Shown piece after piece: positions 31,354-41,463 of a stretch of 64,000 nucleotides of DNA (within the stretch, counting starts at the first letter, position 1; each line of letters opens with the position of its first letter). Made by a program: the position numbers and the translations under genes. A model generated the notes under the pieces. The model was not told the DNA's origin. It did not search any database and saw only the letters and a list, made by a program, of their open reading frames with translations. This stretch comes from Flavobacteriaceae bacterium (lineage in GTDB: Bacteria > Bacteroidota > Bacteroidia > Flavobacteriales > Flavobacteriaceae): positions 186,001 to 250,000 of the forward strand of contig JAIPBH010000003.1 of NCBI GenBank assembly GCA_021739635.1, read 5' to 3'.

Positions 31354-32667
31354 ATGGCTACCGTAAAATTTTTATTAAAGAGTAATAACCCCGAAAGTTC
31401 AATTTATGTGCGTTTTAAACATAGTGATAAATTTGACTTTACACGCTCAACTTCGTTGTTCATAGAGCCTAAATACTGGAATAACACAAAAGGTACCGTT
31501 AAACAAATTTCAGAGTTTAACGATAAACTAAATTTACAAAACGAATTAAACGGCCTTAAAACAACTATTTTAAACAATTTCAATAGTAGTTATGCAAACG
31601 GGGGAATTATTAATTCTGAATGGTTAAATAAAACAATAAAGGGGTTTTTTAATCAAGACAATAAAACCGATTTAAACTATTTTTTAGATTATTCTAAATA
31701 CTACAAAGACAATTTAAAAACTAAAGTTTTAACAACGGGTAAAACTGGAGTAACTGAAAACACTTTTAAACGTTACAATACCATTATAAACAAAATGACT
31801 GGTTTTGAAACCTACAAAAAGAAACGTTATACATTTGAAAACATCGATTTAAAATTTTATCAAGACTTTAAAAACTATTTAATCAATGTTGAAAAATTAA
31901 ACCTCAACACTACCGGTCGGTATATCAATTACATTAAAACCATTTGCATTGATGCTAAAAAATACGGCATTAAGATAAACCCGGATGTTATAAACGGCGA
32001 ATTTAGAGCTACTAAAGAGGATGTTAGTTTTATTACACTTTCAAATGATGAAATTGAAACCATTTTTCAACATGATTTTAGTAAAACACCCTATTTAGAT
32101 AATGCTCGAAACTGGTTAATTATAGGGGTTTGGACTGGAGCTCGTGTAAGTGATTTATTAAAGTTTACAAAAGACAATATTAAAAACGGTTTTATTGAAT
32201 ATACAGCACAAAAAACCGGACAAAAGATAATATTACCATTACATACACAAGTAAAAACCATTTTAGAGAATTTAAACGGCGAATTCCCTCGAACCTTATC
32301 AAGTCAATGTTTTAATGAATTTATTAAAAAGGTTTGTGAAAATGCAGAAATTAAAGAAATGGTTAAGGGCTCCAAAAGAATGAAATTAAAACCTAAAGTT
32401 TGGAGAAAAGAAAAAGGGGAATATAAAAAACACGAATTAGTATCAAGTCATATTTGTCGCCGTTCTTTTGCTACTAATCATTACGGTTTATTACCTACTC
32501 CGGTAATAATGGCAGTAACGGGGCATAAAACCGAAAAAATGTTTTTAAACTACATAGGTAAAACACCTAAAGATAATGCAGAGGTTTTAAATAGTTTTTG
32601 GCAACTCCAGGAACAAAAGAAAAACGGAAAATCAAAACTGAAACTTATAAAAACAGAAACTGCATAG
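31354..32667 (+). CDS. tyrosine-type site-specific recombinase/integrase
   Basis: WTGARVSDLLKFTKDNI (Arg), HICRRSFATNHYG (H-x-x-R), VMAVTGHKTEKMFLNYIG (H...Y). Confidence 0.95.
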   Translation: MATVKFLLKSNNPESSIYVRFKHSDKFDFTRSTSLFIEPKYWNNTKGTVKQISEFNDKLNLQNELNGLKTTILNNFNSSYANGGIINSEWLNKTIKGFFNQDNKTDLNYFLDYSKYYKDNLKTKVLTTGKTGVTENTFKRYNTIINKMTGFETYKKKRYTFENIDLKFYQDFKNYLINVEKLNLNTTGRYINYIKTICIDAKKYGIKINPDVINGEFRATKEDVSFITLSNDEIETIFQHDFSKTPYLDNARNWLIIGVWTGARVSDLLKFTKDNIKNGFIEYTAQKTGQKIILPLHTQVKTILENLNGEFPRTLSSQCFNEFIKKVCENAEIKEMVKGSKRMKLKPKVWRKEKGEYKKHELVSSHICRRSFATNHYGLLPTPVIMAVTGHKTEKMFLNYIGKTPKDNAEVLNSFWQLQEQKKNGKSKLKLIKTETA

Positions 32668-32758
32668 AAACAATTAATTGAACTTAAACGAACAAGTTTG
32701 ATTTCAAAAATATTTTAAACTTATTATTTAATATTAAAATTTACTTCATATAAGAATA

Positions 32759-32797
32759 TATGTGACAATGTTACATAAGTATTGGTTAAAACCAATA
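32759..32797. promoter_or_regulatory. two adjacent dyad-symmetric sites upstream of the xis-like gene
   Basis: tatgtgacaatgttacata (32759-32777) and tattggtt-aa-aaccaata (32780-32797). Confidence 0.45.
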
Positions 32798-32827
32798 TAA
32801 ATTTAACAAGTCAAAATTTATATTTAT

Positions 32828-33106
32828 ATGGAAACAATTCAATTTATTTCAACCTCTCCTAATGCACTTGCAAACCTAATTGATGAAAAAATCAAGACTC
32901 AATTAGATGAATTAAAACAAAACTTTATACCAAAAGAGCCAGACGAATTTATGTCAAGAAATGAAACGGCGAAACTCTTAAAAATTTCTTTAGTCTGTTT
33001 GCATGACTGGATGAATAAAGGCATTTTAAAACCGTATAAAATGGGTAATAAAACGTATTTCAGCCGTAAACAAATAACCGAACAAATGTTTAACTCAAAT
33101 AAATAA
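32828..33106 (+). CDS. helix-turn-helix (excisionase/MerR-like) DNA-binding protein
   Basis: FMSRNETAKLLKISLVCLHDWMNKGILKPYKMGNKTYFSRKQI. Confidence 0.85.
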   Translation: METIQFISTSPNALANLIDEKIKTQLDELKQNFIPKEPDEFMSRNETAKLLKISLVCLHDWMNKGILKPYKMGNKTYFSRKQITEQMFNSNK

Positions 33107-33111
33107 CGGTT

Positions 33112-33264
33112 ATGAATACTGGCAATATAGAGTTTATTAGAGGAATTTATAATATAACCTCAACAAACAAAGAAAACACAAAAATTGACTATCAATTAAA
33201 GTCAAATGATGAAATAAAAGAGGAGCCGTTTTATAGGCTCCTTTTAATTGTTCAAATGTTGTAA
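33112..33264 (+). CDS. possible 50-aa small ORF
   Basis: MNTGNIEFIRGIYNITSTNKENTKIDYQLKSNDEIKEEPFYRLLLIVQML; overlaps a terminator-like hairpin at 33221-33242, so may not be coding. Confidence 0.3.
   Translation: MNTGNIEFIRGIYNITSTNKENTKIDYQLKSNDEIKEEPFYRLLLIVQML
33221..33246 (+). terminator. hairpin terminator-like structure
   Basis: aggagcc-gttttata-ggctcct followed by ttt. Confidence 0.5.
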
Positions 33265-33294
33265 AACGGGCAACCCTAATACATAGTAAATATA

Positions 33295-33750
33295 ATGAAA
33301 AACAGCGATAAAGAGCAATATATTCCATTACCAATTTGGTTTATTAAGTTAACTTCAGATAAAAAGTCTCCAGTTTATTTAACACCTTTTGAGCAACAAT
33401 TATATTGTTTAATTAAAGGATTGAGTAATAAAGGAGAGTGTTATGCAAATGACCAGTACTTCCAAAAAATATTTAAAGTAACGATTAAACATATCAATAA
33501 AAGTATTCATAAATTAGAGCATTTGAGATTATTAAAGATTACAAACGAGAATAATAAAAGGCTGATTTATTGTATTGGAAATATTAGTAAAGGCTCTGTT
33601 TTAATTGAATTTAAACATGAAATAAATAAGGTTTCTTTAACTACTGAGAATAATGTTTATGAGTATTCAACTAAAGATTTTCATCAAATACATGATCCAA
33701 ATAATAAAAACTATAATAAAGAATTATATGGGGATAAAAATAGAACCTAG
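33295..33750 (+). CDS. winged-helix (replication-initiator/DnaD-like) DNA-binding protein
   Basis: LTPFEQQLYCLIKGLSNKGECYANDQYFQKIFKVTIKHINKSIHKLEHLRLLKI wHTH pattern; precedes iteron-like repeats. Confidence 0.55.
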   Translation: MKNSDKEQYIPLPIWFIKLTSDKKSPVYLTPFEQQLYCLIKGLSNKGECYANDQYFQKIFKVTIKHINKSIHKLEHLRLLKITNENNKRLIYCIGNISKGSVLIEFKHEINKVSLTTENNVYEYSTKDFHQIHDPNNKNYNKELYGDKNRT

Positions 33751-33823
33751 AGGTTCAATAGTCTTAACATAGAGGTTCAATAGTCTTAACCTAGAGGTTC
33801 AATAGTCTTAACCTAGAGGTTCA
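33744..33823. repeat. iteron-like direct repeats, 22-bp unit x 3 plus a partial fourth
   Basis: aacctagaggttcaatagtctt at 33744, 33766 (1 mismatch), 33788, and partial at 33810; unit contains near-palindrome AACCT-AG-AGGTT. Confidence 0.9.
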
Positions 33824-33900
33824 TTATATATTATAACAATACTATAATTAAAAACAGAGAGATATATCGCTATTTATTTTAAATTCTTATATAAAATTAA

Positions 33901-33966
33901 AGGGGTATGGGTAAAATCTATAAAGGGTTTATTGTTTGTACATCGCCTGATGGTCATAATTTTACT
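33901..33966. repeat. non-coding repeat copy A bracketing the cargo
   Basis: aggggtatgggtaaaatctataaagggtttattgtttgtacatcgcctg...attttactc, matches copy B at 56858-56925. Confidence 0.75.
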
Positions 33967-34366
33967 CGTAGCAATTTTTTGGTTATTTCGGTATAATAAA
34001 TCTATAGAAACTCTCTTACATTTAACTAGTTGACTAAAAGACAAATAAAAAAACAGTAGCATATTATAAATAAAGTAATTAAGGTTTTATAATGCATACT
34101 TGATTGACTTACTCTCGAACCGAATTGTAAAAATTTAAATGAATTTCCTGAAATAAAACACATTTAATTAAAAAGTAAGAGTTCGTCTTAAAATTATTTT
34201 AATTTTGTTTGTATTATTTGCCCAATCCCAAAAATTAGAAATGATATCTTTTTACATCCCATATGTAATTTGTAATAATAATTTACAAAATACAAAATAG
34301 ATTAAAATTTGATTATGTTGCATTTATAAAAAAAGTAACCAGTACTTTATTGTTTTTAAATATTTA

Positions 34367-34924
34367 ATGAACCTTATTTTAGAAGAATTAAGAAATCAAA
34401 ACCATAAAGCCTTCAAAACGCTTTTTAATAATCACTTTGAAGATTTGGTTGTATATGCCAACGGCTATCTTTTTGATATGGATTCAAGCAAGGATTTAGT
34501 CCAAGATGTTTATATTTATATTTGGGAAAACGCTGATAAAATTGATATTAAAACAAACTTTAAGGGATATCTTTATTCTATGGTCCGTAATAGATGTTTC
34601 AACTATTTAAAGTCAATTAAAATAACCGATAACCATGCCTTTTTAGAATTTAATATTAATATAATTACTGAGCATGTTTTTGATTCTACTTTAGAAGAAG
34701 ATAAAGAAAAAGTTTATAATCAAATACTAAAAATAGTAGATTCACTTCCAGAGAATATGCAAAAGATTGTCAAATTAAAATTTTTGCATAATTATAAGTA
34801 TTCAGAAATTGCTCAAGAACTGGGCATTTCTATTAACACTGTTAAAACGCAGCTTAAAAGAGCCAAATTTAAAATTATAGAAATGGTTACATTTGTTTTA
34901 ATACTATTACAAATAAGGCAATAA
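34367..34924 (+). CDS. ECF RNA polymerase sigma factor
   Basis: Sigma70 region 2 DSSKDLVQDVYIYIWENADKIDIKTNFKGYLYSMVRNRCFNYLKS; region 4 YKYSEIAQELGISINTVKTQLKRAKFKI. Confidence 0.92.
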   Translation: MNLILEELRNQNHKAFKTLFNNHFEDLVVYANGYLFDMDSSKDLVQDVYIYIWENADKIDIKTNFKGYLYSMVRNRCFNYLKSIKITDNHAFLEFNINIITEHVFDSTLEEDKEKVYNQILKIVDSLPENMQKIVKLKFLHNYKYSEIAQELGISINTVKTQLKRAKFKIIEMVTFVLILLQIRQ

Positions 34925-35048
34925 AAAAATAAGCTCAATAAGAGTTTTCTATTTTTTTCACACTTTTTTTATTAATTTCTCTTTTTTTTGTCACCCATAT
35001 TGCGTTTTTAGTTGTCTATAGTATAATAAGGATATTATATACAATTAA

Positions 35049-36191
35049 ATGGAATTTAAACTAATTATTAAAAATCTTAATAAAACCCTTACTCCAGACG
35101 AGGAAATTATTTTTATTAAATGGTATAATGAATCTGAGAAGCATAAGACTTATTTTGAAAATGTAAAGGGCAATTACCGAAATGGTCTTTCTCAAATTGA
35201 CATTAAAAAAGAATGGCTTGCCCTTGAAAATAAAATAATTATACCATCAAGAAAAACCAATTTATGGAAATATATAGCCGCCGCATCTGTTGTGCTTTTA
35301 ATCTCTATTTCCTTTGTTTTTAACTTCAATAAAACTCCTATTATAAAATCTATTGCAGTAGATAATAATGATATAATAGAAAATCCAATCATAACAGGAA
35401 CAGACAAAGCCATCTTGACTTTAGAAGATGGTTCAAATATACTTTTAGAAAAAGGGGGGAATTATACAACTGAAAGGTTAAATAGTAATGGTGAAGAATT
35501 AGTATACATTAAAGAAAGTAATACAAAATCAGAAATTAAATATAACTACTTAACTATTCCAAGAGGTGGTCAATTTTATGTTCAGTTGTCTGACGGCACC
35601 AAAGTTTGGTTAAATTCTGAGTCTCAATTAAAATACCCCATATCATTTATAGAAGGGGAGACACGTATAGTGGAACTTGTTTATGGAGAAGCTTATTTCG
35701 AGGTATCCCCTAGTACTAATCACAATGGATCTAAATTCAAAGTACGTACATTACTGCAAGAAGTTGAAGTCTTAGGAACAGAATTTAATATTAAAGCTTA
35801 TAAAGATGAAACTAATATTTACACAACTTTAGTTGAAGGTAAGGTAATTATAGATAATGGCTTTGCTAGTCAAAACTTAATACCACACCAACAATCAAAT
35901 TTAAATCTTAAAAACAATACAATGACTATTAGTTTAGTTGATGTTTATAGGGAGACTTCATGGAAAAAAGGACTTTTTAGTTTTAAAAGCACAAATTTAA
36001 AAGAGATTATGAAAGTATTATCACGGTGGTACGATGTTAATGTTGTGTTCTCTAATCCAGAAATCGAAAATATCAAGTTTAATGGTGTATTGAGTAAAAA
36101 CCAAACTATTAAGGAGATACTAACCACAATTAAGAACACTAAATTCATTAAAGATTATGACATAACTGACAAAAAAATTACAATTTATTAA
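35049..36191 (+). CDS. FecR-type anti-sigma factor
   Basis: Single TM; IPRGGQFYVQLSDGTKVWLNSESQLKYP; GEAYFEVSP; DUF4974-like C-terminus. Confidence 0.93.
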   Translation: MEFKLIIKNLNKTLTPDEEIIFIKWYNESEKHKTYFENVKGNYRNGLSQIDIKKEWLALENKIIIPSRKTNLWKYIAAASVVLLISISFVFNFNKTPIIKSIAVDNNDIIENPIITGTDKAILTLEDGSNILLEKGGNYTTERLNSNGEELVYIKESNTKSEIKYNYLTIPRGGQFYVQLSDGTKVWLNSESQLKYPISFIEGETRIVELVYGEAYFEVSPSTNHNGSKFKVRTLLQEVEVLGTEFNIKAYKDETNIYTTLVEGKVIIDNGFASQNLIPHQQSNLNLKNNTMTISLVDVYRETSWKKGLFSFKSTNLKEIMKVLSRWYDVNVVFSNPEIENIKFNGVLSKNQTIKEILTTIKNTKFIKDYDITDKKITIY

Positions 36192-36297
36192 AAAGAAAGG
36201 GAACAAAGTTTATACCTGGACAGTACTGCACTTCATCCCCCTTTAGATTATTAATTACTTAATTAAATATTTAACTAACTAACTAACACACAAATTT

Positions 36298-39200
36298 ATG
36301 AAAATTAAATGCATTAACAGTCTTTTCTTTCATAGGAAAAAAATTCTACAGTTTATGATGAGAATGTTTATTATTCTATTTTGTACTTCAGTTTTTAGCT
36401 TTGCTCCAATTGAAGTTTTCTCACAAAACACTAAAATTAAAATTAGTACGGATAAAACAGTATCAGTTGATGAGATTTTTGACATACTAAGGGAGCAAAC
36501 AGAATTCACGTTTCTTTACCAAGAGGACCTTTTTAAAGATATTCCAAAAGTACATCTAACAAAAGGGACTATTCGCGCTAATGAGCTCTTACAAAAAAGC
36601 CTTCCTAAAGGTGATTATATTTTTGAATTTAACGAAAATAATAATACCATTATTATAAAAGAAATACCCATAACTGATAAACAGCAAGACATCACTATTA
36701 AAGGTACAATTAGCGATAGCCAAGGTGTTCCTTTACCAGGAGCAACAATAATTGCAAAGGGCACTACTATCGGAACAACTACAGATTTTGATGGAAAATT
36801 CGAGTTAACAATTACTAAAGATGTTAAAGTTTTAGTAGTTTCATATATCGGTTTTGCTACAAAAGAAGTTACTATCGACGGTCAAATTTCATTTGCAATC
36901 ACTTTATTAGAAGACGCTGCTCAATTAGACGAAATTGTAGTTACTGGGGTGATTTCAGGGACGTCTAAAAAGAAGTTAGCATTTACCGTTTCTAAAGTTA
37001 AAGCGGAAGATCTTCAGCAAACAACATCAGGAAACGCAATACAAGCACTTTCAGGTAAAGTTGCAGGAGTTAGAGTTGTGCAATCTGGGGGTCAACCAGG
37101 TTCAGAACCTTCAGTCCGTTTAAGAGGAGCAACATCTCTTACTGGTTCGCAAAAACCGTTAATTATAATTGATGGAATTATTACTGAAGGTTCAATTTCA
37201 GATATTAATCCAGATGACGTAGCCTCAATGGAGGTAATAAAAGATGCGGCGGCAGCCTCTCTTTATGGATCTAGGGCTGCAAATGGTGTTATACAAATTT
37301 TCACTAAGCGTGGTTCAGATTTAACAGATGGAGAAACAAAAATAAATCTACGCAATGAGTTTGGGTATTCTTCACCTGGTAGAAAGTATCCTCTTGCTAC
37401 CCATCATGCATATCAATTAGACGGAAATGGTCAATTTATTTTAGATGGAAGTGGTAATCGTATCTTAGAAGCAGATGGTTTAGTGGATAATCCTTATCCA
37501 GTGCTAAATGACCAACAGGATTTAATGTATGTTAACGGATCCTCAATAACCAACTATTTGTCAGTTGCTAAAAAAAATGGAGGAACTAATTGGGCAGCTA
37601 CGGCTAGTAATTTTAAAGAGGAAGGAATTTTAAAGGATACAGATGGTTATAATCGTCAAACACTAAGATTAAACATTGACCATAAGATTAGTTCAAAATT
37701 AGACATGTCAGTAAGTACACAATATATTGAATCAAAAGGTCAAAATATTGAGAGAAGTAAAGATAGTCCTTTTTATACAACACTTGTTATTCCGCCAGAT
37801 GTTGATTTAACTGTACCTAACCTTGATGGCACTCCTTATATTTACAATCCCGTGCCAGATGATGACTTTGGAAATCCCCTTTATGAAATAAATAATAGAA
37901 CTAATGAAACTAAAAGAGTACGTCAATTAGCTGGCGCTGATTTCAAATACAAAATATTAGATTGGTTGCATTTATCTGGAAATGCTAGTCTGGATAGAGA
38001 GCAGCGATTTGACTCAGATTATTTTCCAAGAGGGTTTTTGAGTTTGAGAGAGCCAGCCTTAGAAAATGGATTACTTTCAAAAAGGCATACTGAGACTAAG
38101 GCAATTAACTCCTCTTTAACTGCATTGATCTTTAAAGATTTTGGTGACTTATCAGTAAAAATACGCCCTAGTATATTATTTGAAGATCTAAATATTAATG
38201 GTATAACTACTGAAGGTAGAAATTTTGTAGTTGATGATACACCTAGTTTGGATGCTGCAACAATTATAACAGCTAGTTCTTTTAATCAAGATATTCGCTC
38301 AACTAATTTCTTTACAATTGCAAGTTTAGACTATAAAGATCGTTACATTGGAGATGTGCTTTTCAGAAGAGATGGTTCATCACTTTTTGGAGCAGATCAA
38401 CGCAACGCTAATTATTTTCGTGTATCAGCGGCTTATCGTATATCTGAGGAGCCTTGGTTCAAAATAAATGGTATTGATGAATTCAAAGTAAGAGCATCGC
38501 ATGGAACGGCAGGATTAAGACCTCCGTTTGAAGCACAATATGAAACTTTAAATGTAGTTGGAGGTAGTCTTCAATTTTCAACTCTTGGAAATACTAACCT
38601 TAAACCAGCTGTTTCTAAAGCAACTGAATTAGGTTTTAATCTTGATTTTCTTGATAGATTTTCATTAGACTTCTCATATGCTAAGAACATTATAGATGAT
38701 CAAATTTTGAAAGTCCCTCTAGCTTCAGCTGCAGGATTTCCTTTTCAATGGCAAAATGCAGGTTCTTTAGAATCTAATACTCTTGAAGCACAATTAAATG
38801 CTTCTATATTTCGTGAAAAAGATTTTAAATGGGATTTACAACTTTCATTCGACCGCACAAAACAAAAGGTTACAAAATTAAGTGTAGCGCCATTTTTGCA
38901 ATCAAATGTTCTTACTTCAATAAGACAAGAACCTGTTGGTCCAGCCATATTTTTAGTAGAAGAAGGTGTAAGTTTTGGAACTATGGTTGGAAGAGATTTT
39001 GCGCGTAGTTTGGATCAAGTCCCACAACTTTTTGATACTTCTGGATCACCAATTCCAATCGAAGATTCTTATGTAATCAATGAAGATGGCTATGTTGTTT
39101 TAGCTGGTGATTATCAAACACCAAACGAAAAGCCTATTGCTTTATTGGATGAAAATGGTCAAATAGCCTCTGTGAAAATTGGAGATGTTAATCCAGATTT

Positions 39201-39675
39201 CCAAGTGGGTATTTACAATAGCTTTAAATATAAAAATTGGGGCGCAAGTATATTATTAGATTGGAAACAAGGTGGTGATATTTATAATAATACAAGACAA
39301 AATCTTTATGAAACTCCGCGTCATGGTGATGTAGATCAATCTAACAAACCTCTTGAATCTAGAAAACCTATAGGATACTATCAAACCCTATATGCTACAA
39401 ATTCATCTAGTAGTCATTTTGTTGAAGATGGTACTTATGTAAAGTTACGTGAAATTGCAATTAACTATAAATTAAAAGGAAGTTCTTTAGGTTCGTTTTC
39501 TGATTTTATTGATAGTGTTACTTTTGGATTAACTGGGCGAAATTTATTGACATTTACAAAATATTCTGGTTTTGATCCAGAGGTAGGTGCTTCTGACGCA
39601 ACTTTATTTCCTTATGATAATTTCAGCTACCCTAATTTTAGAAAATTCACTTTTAATATTTCAATAGAATTTTAA
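36298..39675 (+). CDS. SusC/RagA TonB-linked protein with N-terminal STN domain
   Basis: STN region KISTDKTVSVDEIFDILREQTEFTFLYQEDL; KGTISDSQGVPLPGATIIAKGTTIGTTTDFDGKF; LDEIVVTGV plug. Confidence 0.95.
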   Translation: MKIKCINSLFFHRKKILQFMMRMFIILFCTSVFSFAPIEVFSQNTKIKISTDKTVSVDEIFDILREQTEFTFLYQEDLFKDIPKVHLTKGTIRANELLQKSLPKGDYIFEFNENNNTIIIKEIPITDKQQDITIKGTISDSQGVPLPGATIIAKGTTIGTTTDFDGKFELTITKDVKVLVVSYIGFATKEVTIDGQISFAITLLEDAAQLDEIVVTGVISGTSKKKLAFTVSKVKAEDLQQTTSGNAIQALSGKVAGVRVVQSGGQPGSEPSVRLRGATSLTGSQKPLIIIDGIITEGSISDINPDDVASMEVIKDAAAASLYGSRAANGVIQIFTKRGSDLTDGETKINLRNEFGYSSPGRKYPLATHHAYQLDGNGQFILDGSGNRILEADGLVDNPYPVLNDQQDLMYVNGSSITNYLSVAKKNGGTNWAATASNFKEEGILKDTDGYNRQTLRLNIDHKISSKLDMSVSTQYIESKGQNIERSKDSPFYTTLVIPPDVDLTVPNLDGTPYIYNPVPDDDFGNPLYEINNRTNETKRVRQLAGADFKYKILDWLHLSGNASLDREQRFDSDYFPRGFLSLREPALENGLLSKRHTETKAINSSLTALIFKDFGDLSVKIRPSILFEDLNINGITTEGRNFVVDDTPSLDAATIITASSFNQDIRSTNFFTIASLDYKDRYIGDVLFRRDGSSLFGADQRNANYFRVSAAYRISEEPWFKINGIDEFKVRASHGTAGLRPPFEAQYETLNVVGGSLQFSTLGNTNLKPAVSKATELGFNLDFLDRFSLDFSYAKNIIDDQILKVPLASAAGFPFQWQNAGSLESNTLEAQLNASIFREKDFKWDLQLSFDRTKQKVTKLSVAPFLQSNVLTSIRQEPVGPAIFLVEEGVSFGTMVGRDFARSLDQVPQLFDTSGSPIPIEDSYVINEDGYVVLAGDYQTPNEKPIALLDENGQIASVKIGDVNPDFQVGIYNSFKYKNWGASILLDWKQGGDIYNNTRQNLYETPRHGDVDQSNKPLESRKPIGYYQTLYATNSSSSHFVEDGTYVKLREIAINYKLKGSSLGSFSDFIDSVTFGLTGRNLLTFTKYSGFDPEVGASDATLFPYDNFSYPNFRKFTFNISIEF

Positions 39676-39686
39676 ATATAAACGTT

Positions 39687-41243
39687 ATGAAAAAATATAA
39701 ATATACCCTTATTGTATCTTGTATATTGTTCTTATTTGGATTATTCTCATGTGAGAGTAATTTAAATGTTCAAAATGAGAATGAACCAGATATTGTCCGT
39801 GCTTTTTCTAATCCTAATGACCTTGTAAACACAGTTGGTGGAGGTTTACTTACTTGGTGGAATGGTGCCAATGGAAATCAACATCCTGGTTTAGCTTTGG
39901 CTGCTGGTGCAAACCTATCAACTAGTGAAAGAGCTGGGGCTGGTCAGGTAGACTTTTCGGAAATTCCAAGAATTGCTTATCCAAATTCAGTTTTTTATAC
40001 TCGTCAAGAAACAATTGATAACCCTTGGTTTAGTAATTATGCTGCACTTGCAGCGGCTAATGCAGGTTTGAGAGCATTAAACGATGGTGTTAAACTTGAT
40101 TCTCCTAAAAGTGAGACTATGTTGACGGCAACAGCACAACTTTTACAGGGGCTTTCTCTAGGTCAATTAGGAATCTGGTTTGATAAGGCAGTTATTGTTG
40201 ATGAGAATTCTACAGAAGAAGAAATTGCTAATTCTCAATTTTCACCTTATGGAGATGTTGTTGACAAAGCAATTGAAAAACTAGATGCCGCTATTACTAC
40301 AGCTAGTTCAGAAACATTTAATTTACCTGATGGTTTTATAAGTGGCTATGATGCTAGTAATCCATTAGATAATGTAAAGTTAGCTCAATTTGCTAATACA
40401 ATGGCAGCTCGTTTTCTTATGAATCGCGCTCGAACTCCAGAGGAGAATTTACAAACTGATTGGACTAGGGTTTTAAACTATGCTAGAAATGGGGTAAAAG
40501 GATGGGATTTTGCACCAGCTGCTCAGGGAGCTGAAGAGCCTGGGCTTTGGGTAGATTCTTATAAAAGGGAAACGCATCGCCCGGATAGAATTAGAACTTC
40601 AAATGAAATTGTTGGTATAGCATCTAATTCTGGGCAATTAGAAGCATGGTTAGCTCTACCTCCAAATGATAGAAGACCTATTGTGGTACAAACAGACGAT
40701 CGTAGAGTAACGGCTGCCGGAGATCCCACTGCACCAGGTCTATATTTTGCTTACCTTGCAACTACTCATGGATCAACATCTAGAGGTTGGTATCGTCAAT
40801 CTCGATATTACCCTATAAGATATGCCTCTCATACTGGATTTATTGGATCTAGTAATTATTGTACTGAAGATGAAAATGATTTGATTATAGCTGAAGCTTT
40901 ATTAAGAACTAATGGTTCTAAAACTGAGGTCATTCAGATTATTAACAGTACCCGCGTTACAAATGGTCAGCTTCCTGCTCTTACTGGAAATGAATCAACT
41001 GAAGACTTGCTAAATGCGCTATTTTATGAAAGGTTAATGGAATTAGGATACAACGCAGCAGGTCTTACTTATGGAGATAAGAGACGTTGGGAGCTTAAAG
41101 GACCTTATGTGAGAAGTAACGGAAGTGGTGTTTATCAGCACTATACAGGAACACCTAGAAGTTTACCAGTTCCTGCCCGTGAATTGCAAACTCTAGGTTT
41201 GGATGTATACACTTATGGTGGTCCTACTGCTGCTGATGAATAG
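39687..41243 (+). CDS. SusD/RagB-like lipoprotein
   Basis: LIVSCILFLFGLFSCESNLNVQNENEPD; pairs with upstream SusC; C-terminal RLMELGYNAAGLTYGDKRRWELKG. Confidence 0.85.
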   Translation: MKKYKYTLIVSCILFLFGLFSCESNLNVQNENEPDIVRAFSNPNDLVNTVGGGLLTWWNGANGNQHPGLALAAGANLSTSERAGAGQVDFSEIPRIAYPNSVFYTRQETIDNPWFSNYAALAAANAGLRALNDGVKLDSPKSETMLTATAQLLQGLSLGQLGIWFDKAVIVDENSTEEEIANSQFSPYGDVVDKAIEKLDAAITTASSETFNLPDGFISGYDASNPLDNVKLAQFANTMAARFLMNRARTPEENLQTDWTRVLNYARNGVKGWDFAPAAQGAEEPGLWVDSYKRETHRPDRIRTSNEIVGIASNSGQLEAWLALPPNDRRPIVVQTDDRRVTAAGDPTAPGLYFAYLATTHGSTSRGWYRQSRYYPIRYASHTGFIGSSNYCTEDENDLIIAEALLRTNGSKTEVIQIINSTRVTNGQLPALTGNESTEDLLNALFYERLMELGYNAAGLTYGDKRRWELKGPYVRSNGSGVYQHYTGTPRSLPVPARELQTLGLDVYTYGGPTAADE

Positions 41244-41303
41244 CTATAAACTATACATTCACTATTGAGAAAAGTTATTTGAGTTAGTTTTTTTGAGTTA
41301 ATG

Positions 41304-41341
41304 AAAATTACCGGGCATTTTATTTGCCTGGTAATTTTATT
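41304..41341 (+). terminator. hairpin downstream of susD
   Basis: aaaattaccgggca / tgcctggtaatttt (one G-U) then T-rich. Confidence 0.65.
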
Positions 41342-41463
41342 GTATTAAAAATTACTTGCATTTATAGTAACTACATGGCTATATACTAATTCAATTTCGA
41401 CGGATAACTAATTTAAATTTTATTCGCTTGAAGTTCAAGATTTCTTTGATAAAATAAAAATAA

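Noticed and set aside
33744-33823. CRISPR array
   Set aside because: 22-bp units are contiguous with no variable spacers, and no cas genes are seen; iteron-like array fits better
33874-34062. 62-aa minus-strand ORF over repeat copy A
   Set aside because: No homologue-like motif; overlaps the non-coding repeat, and the equivalent region at copy B has no matching ORF in the track
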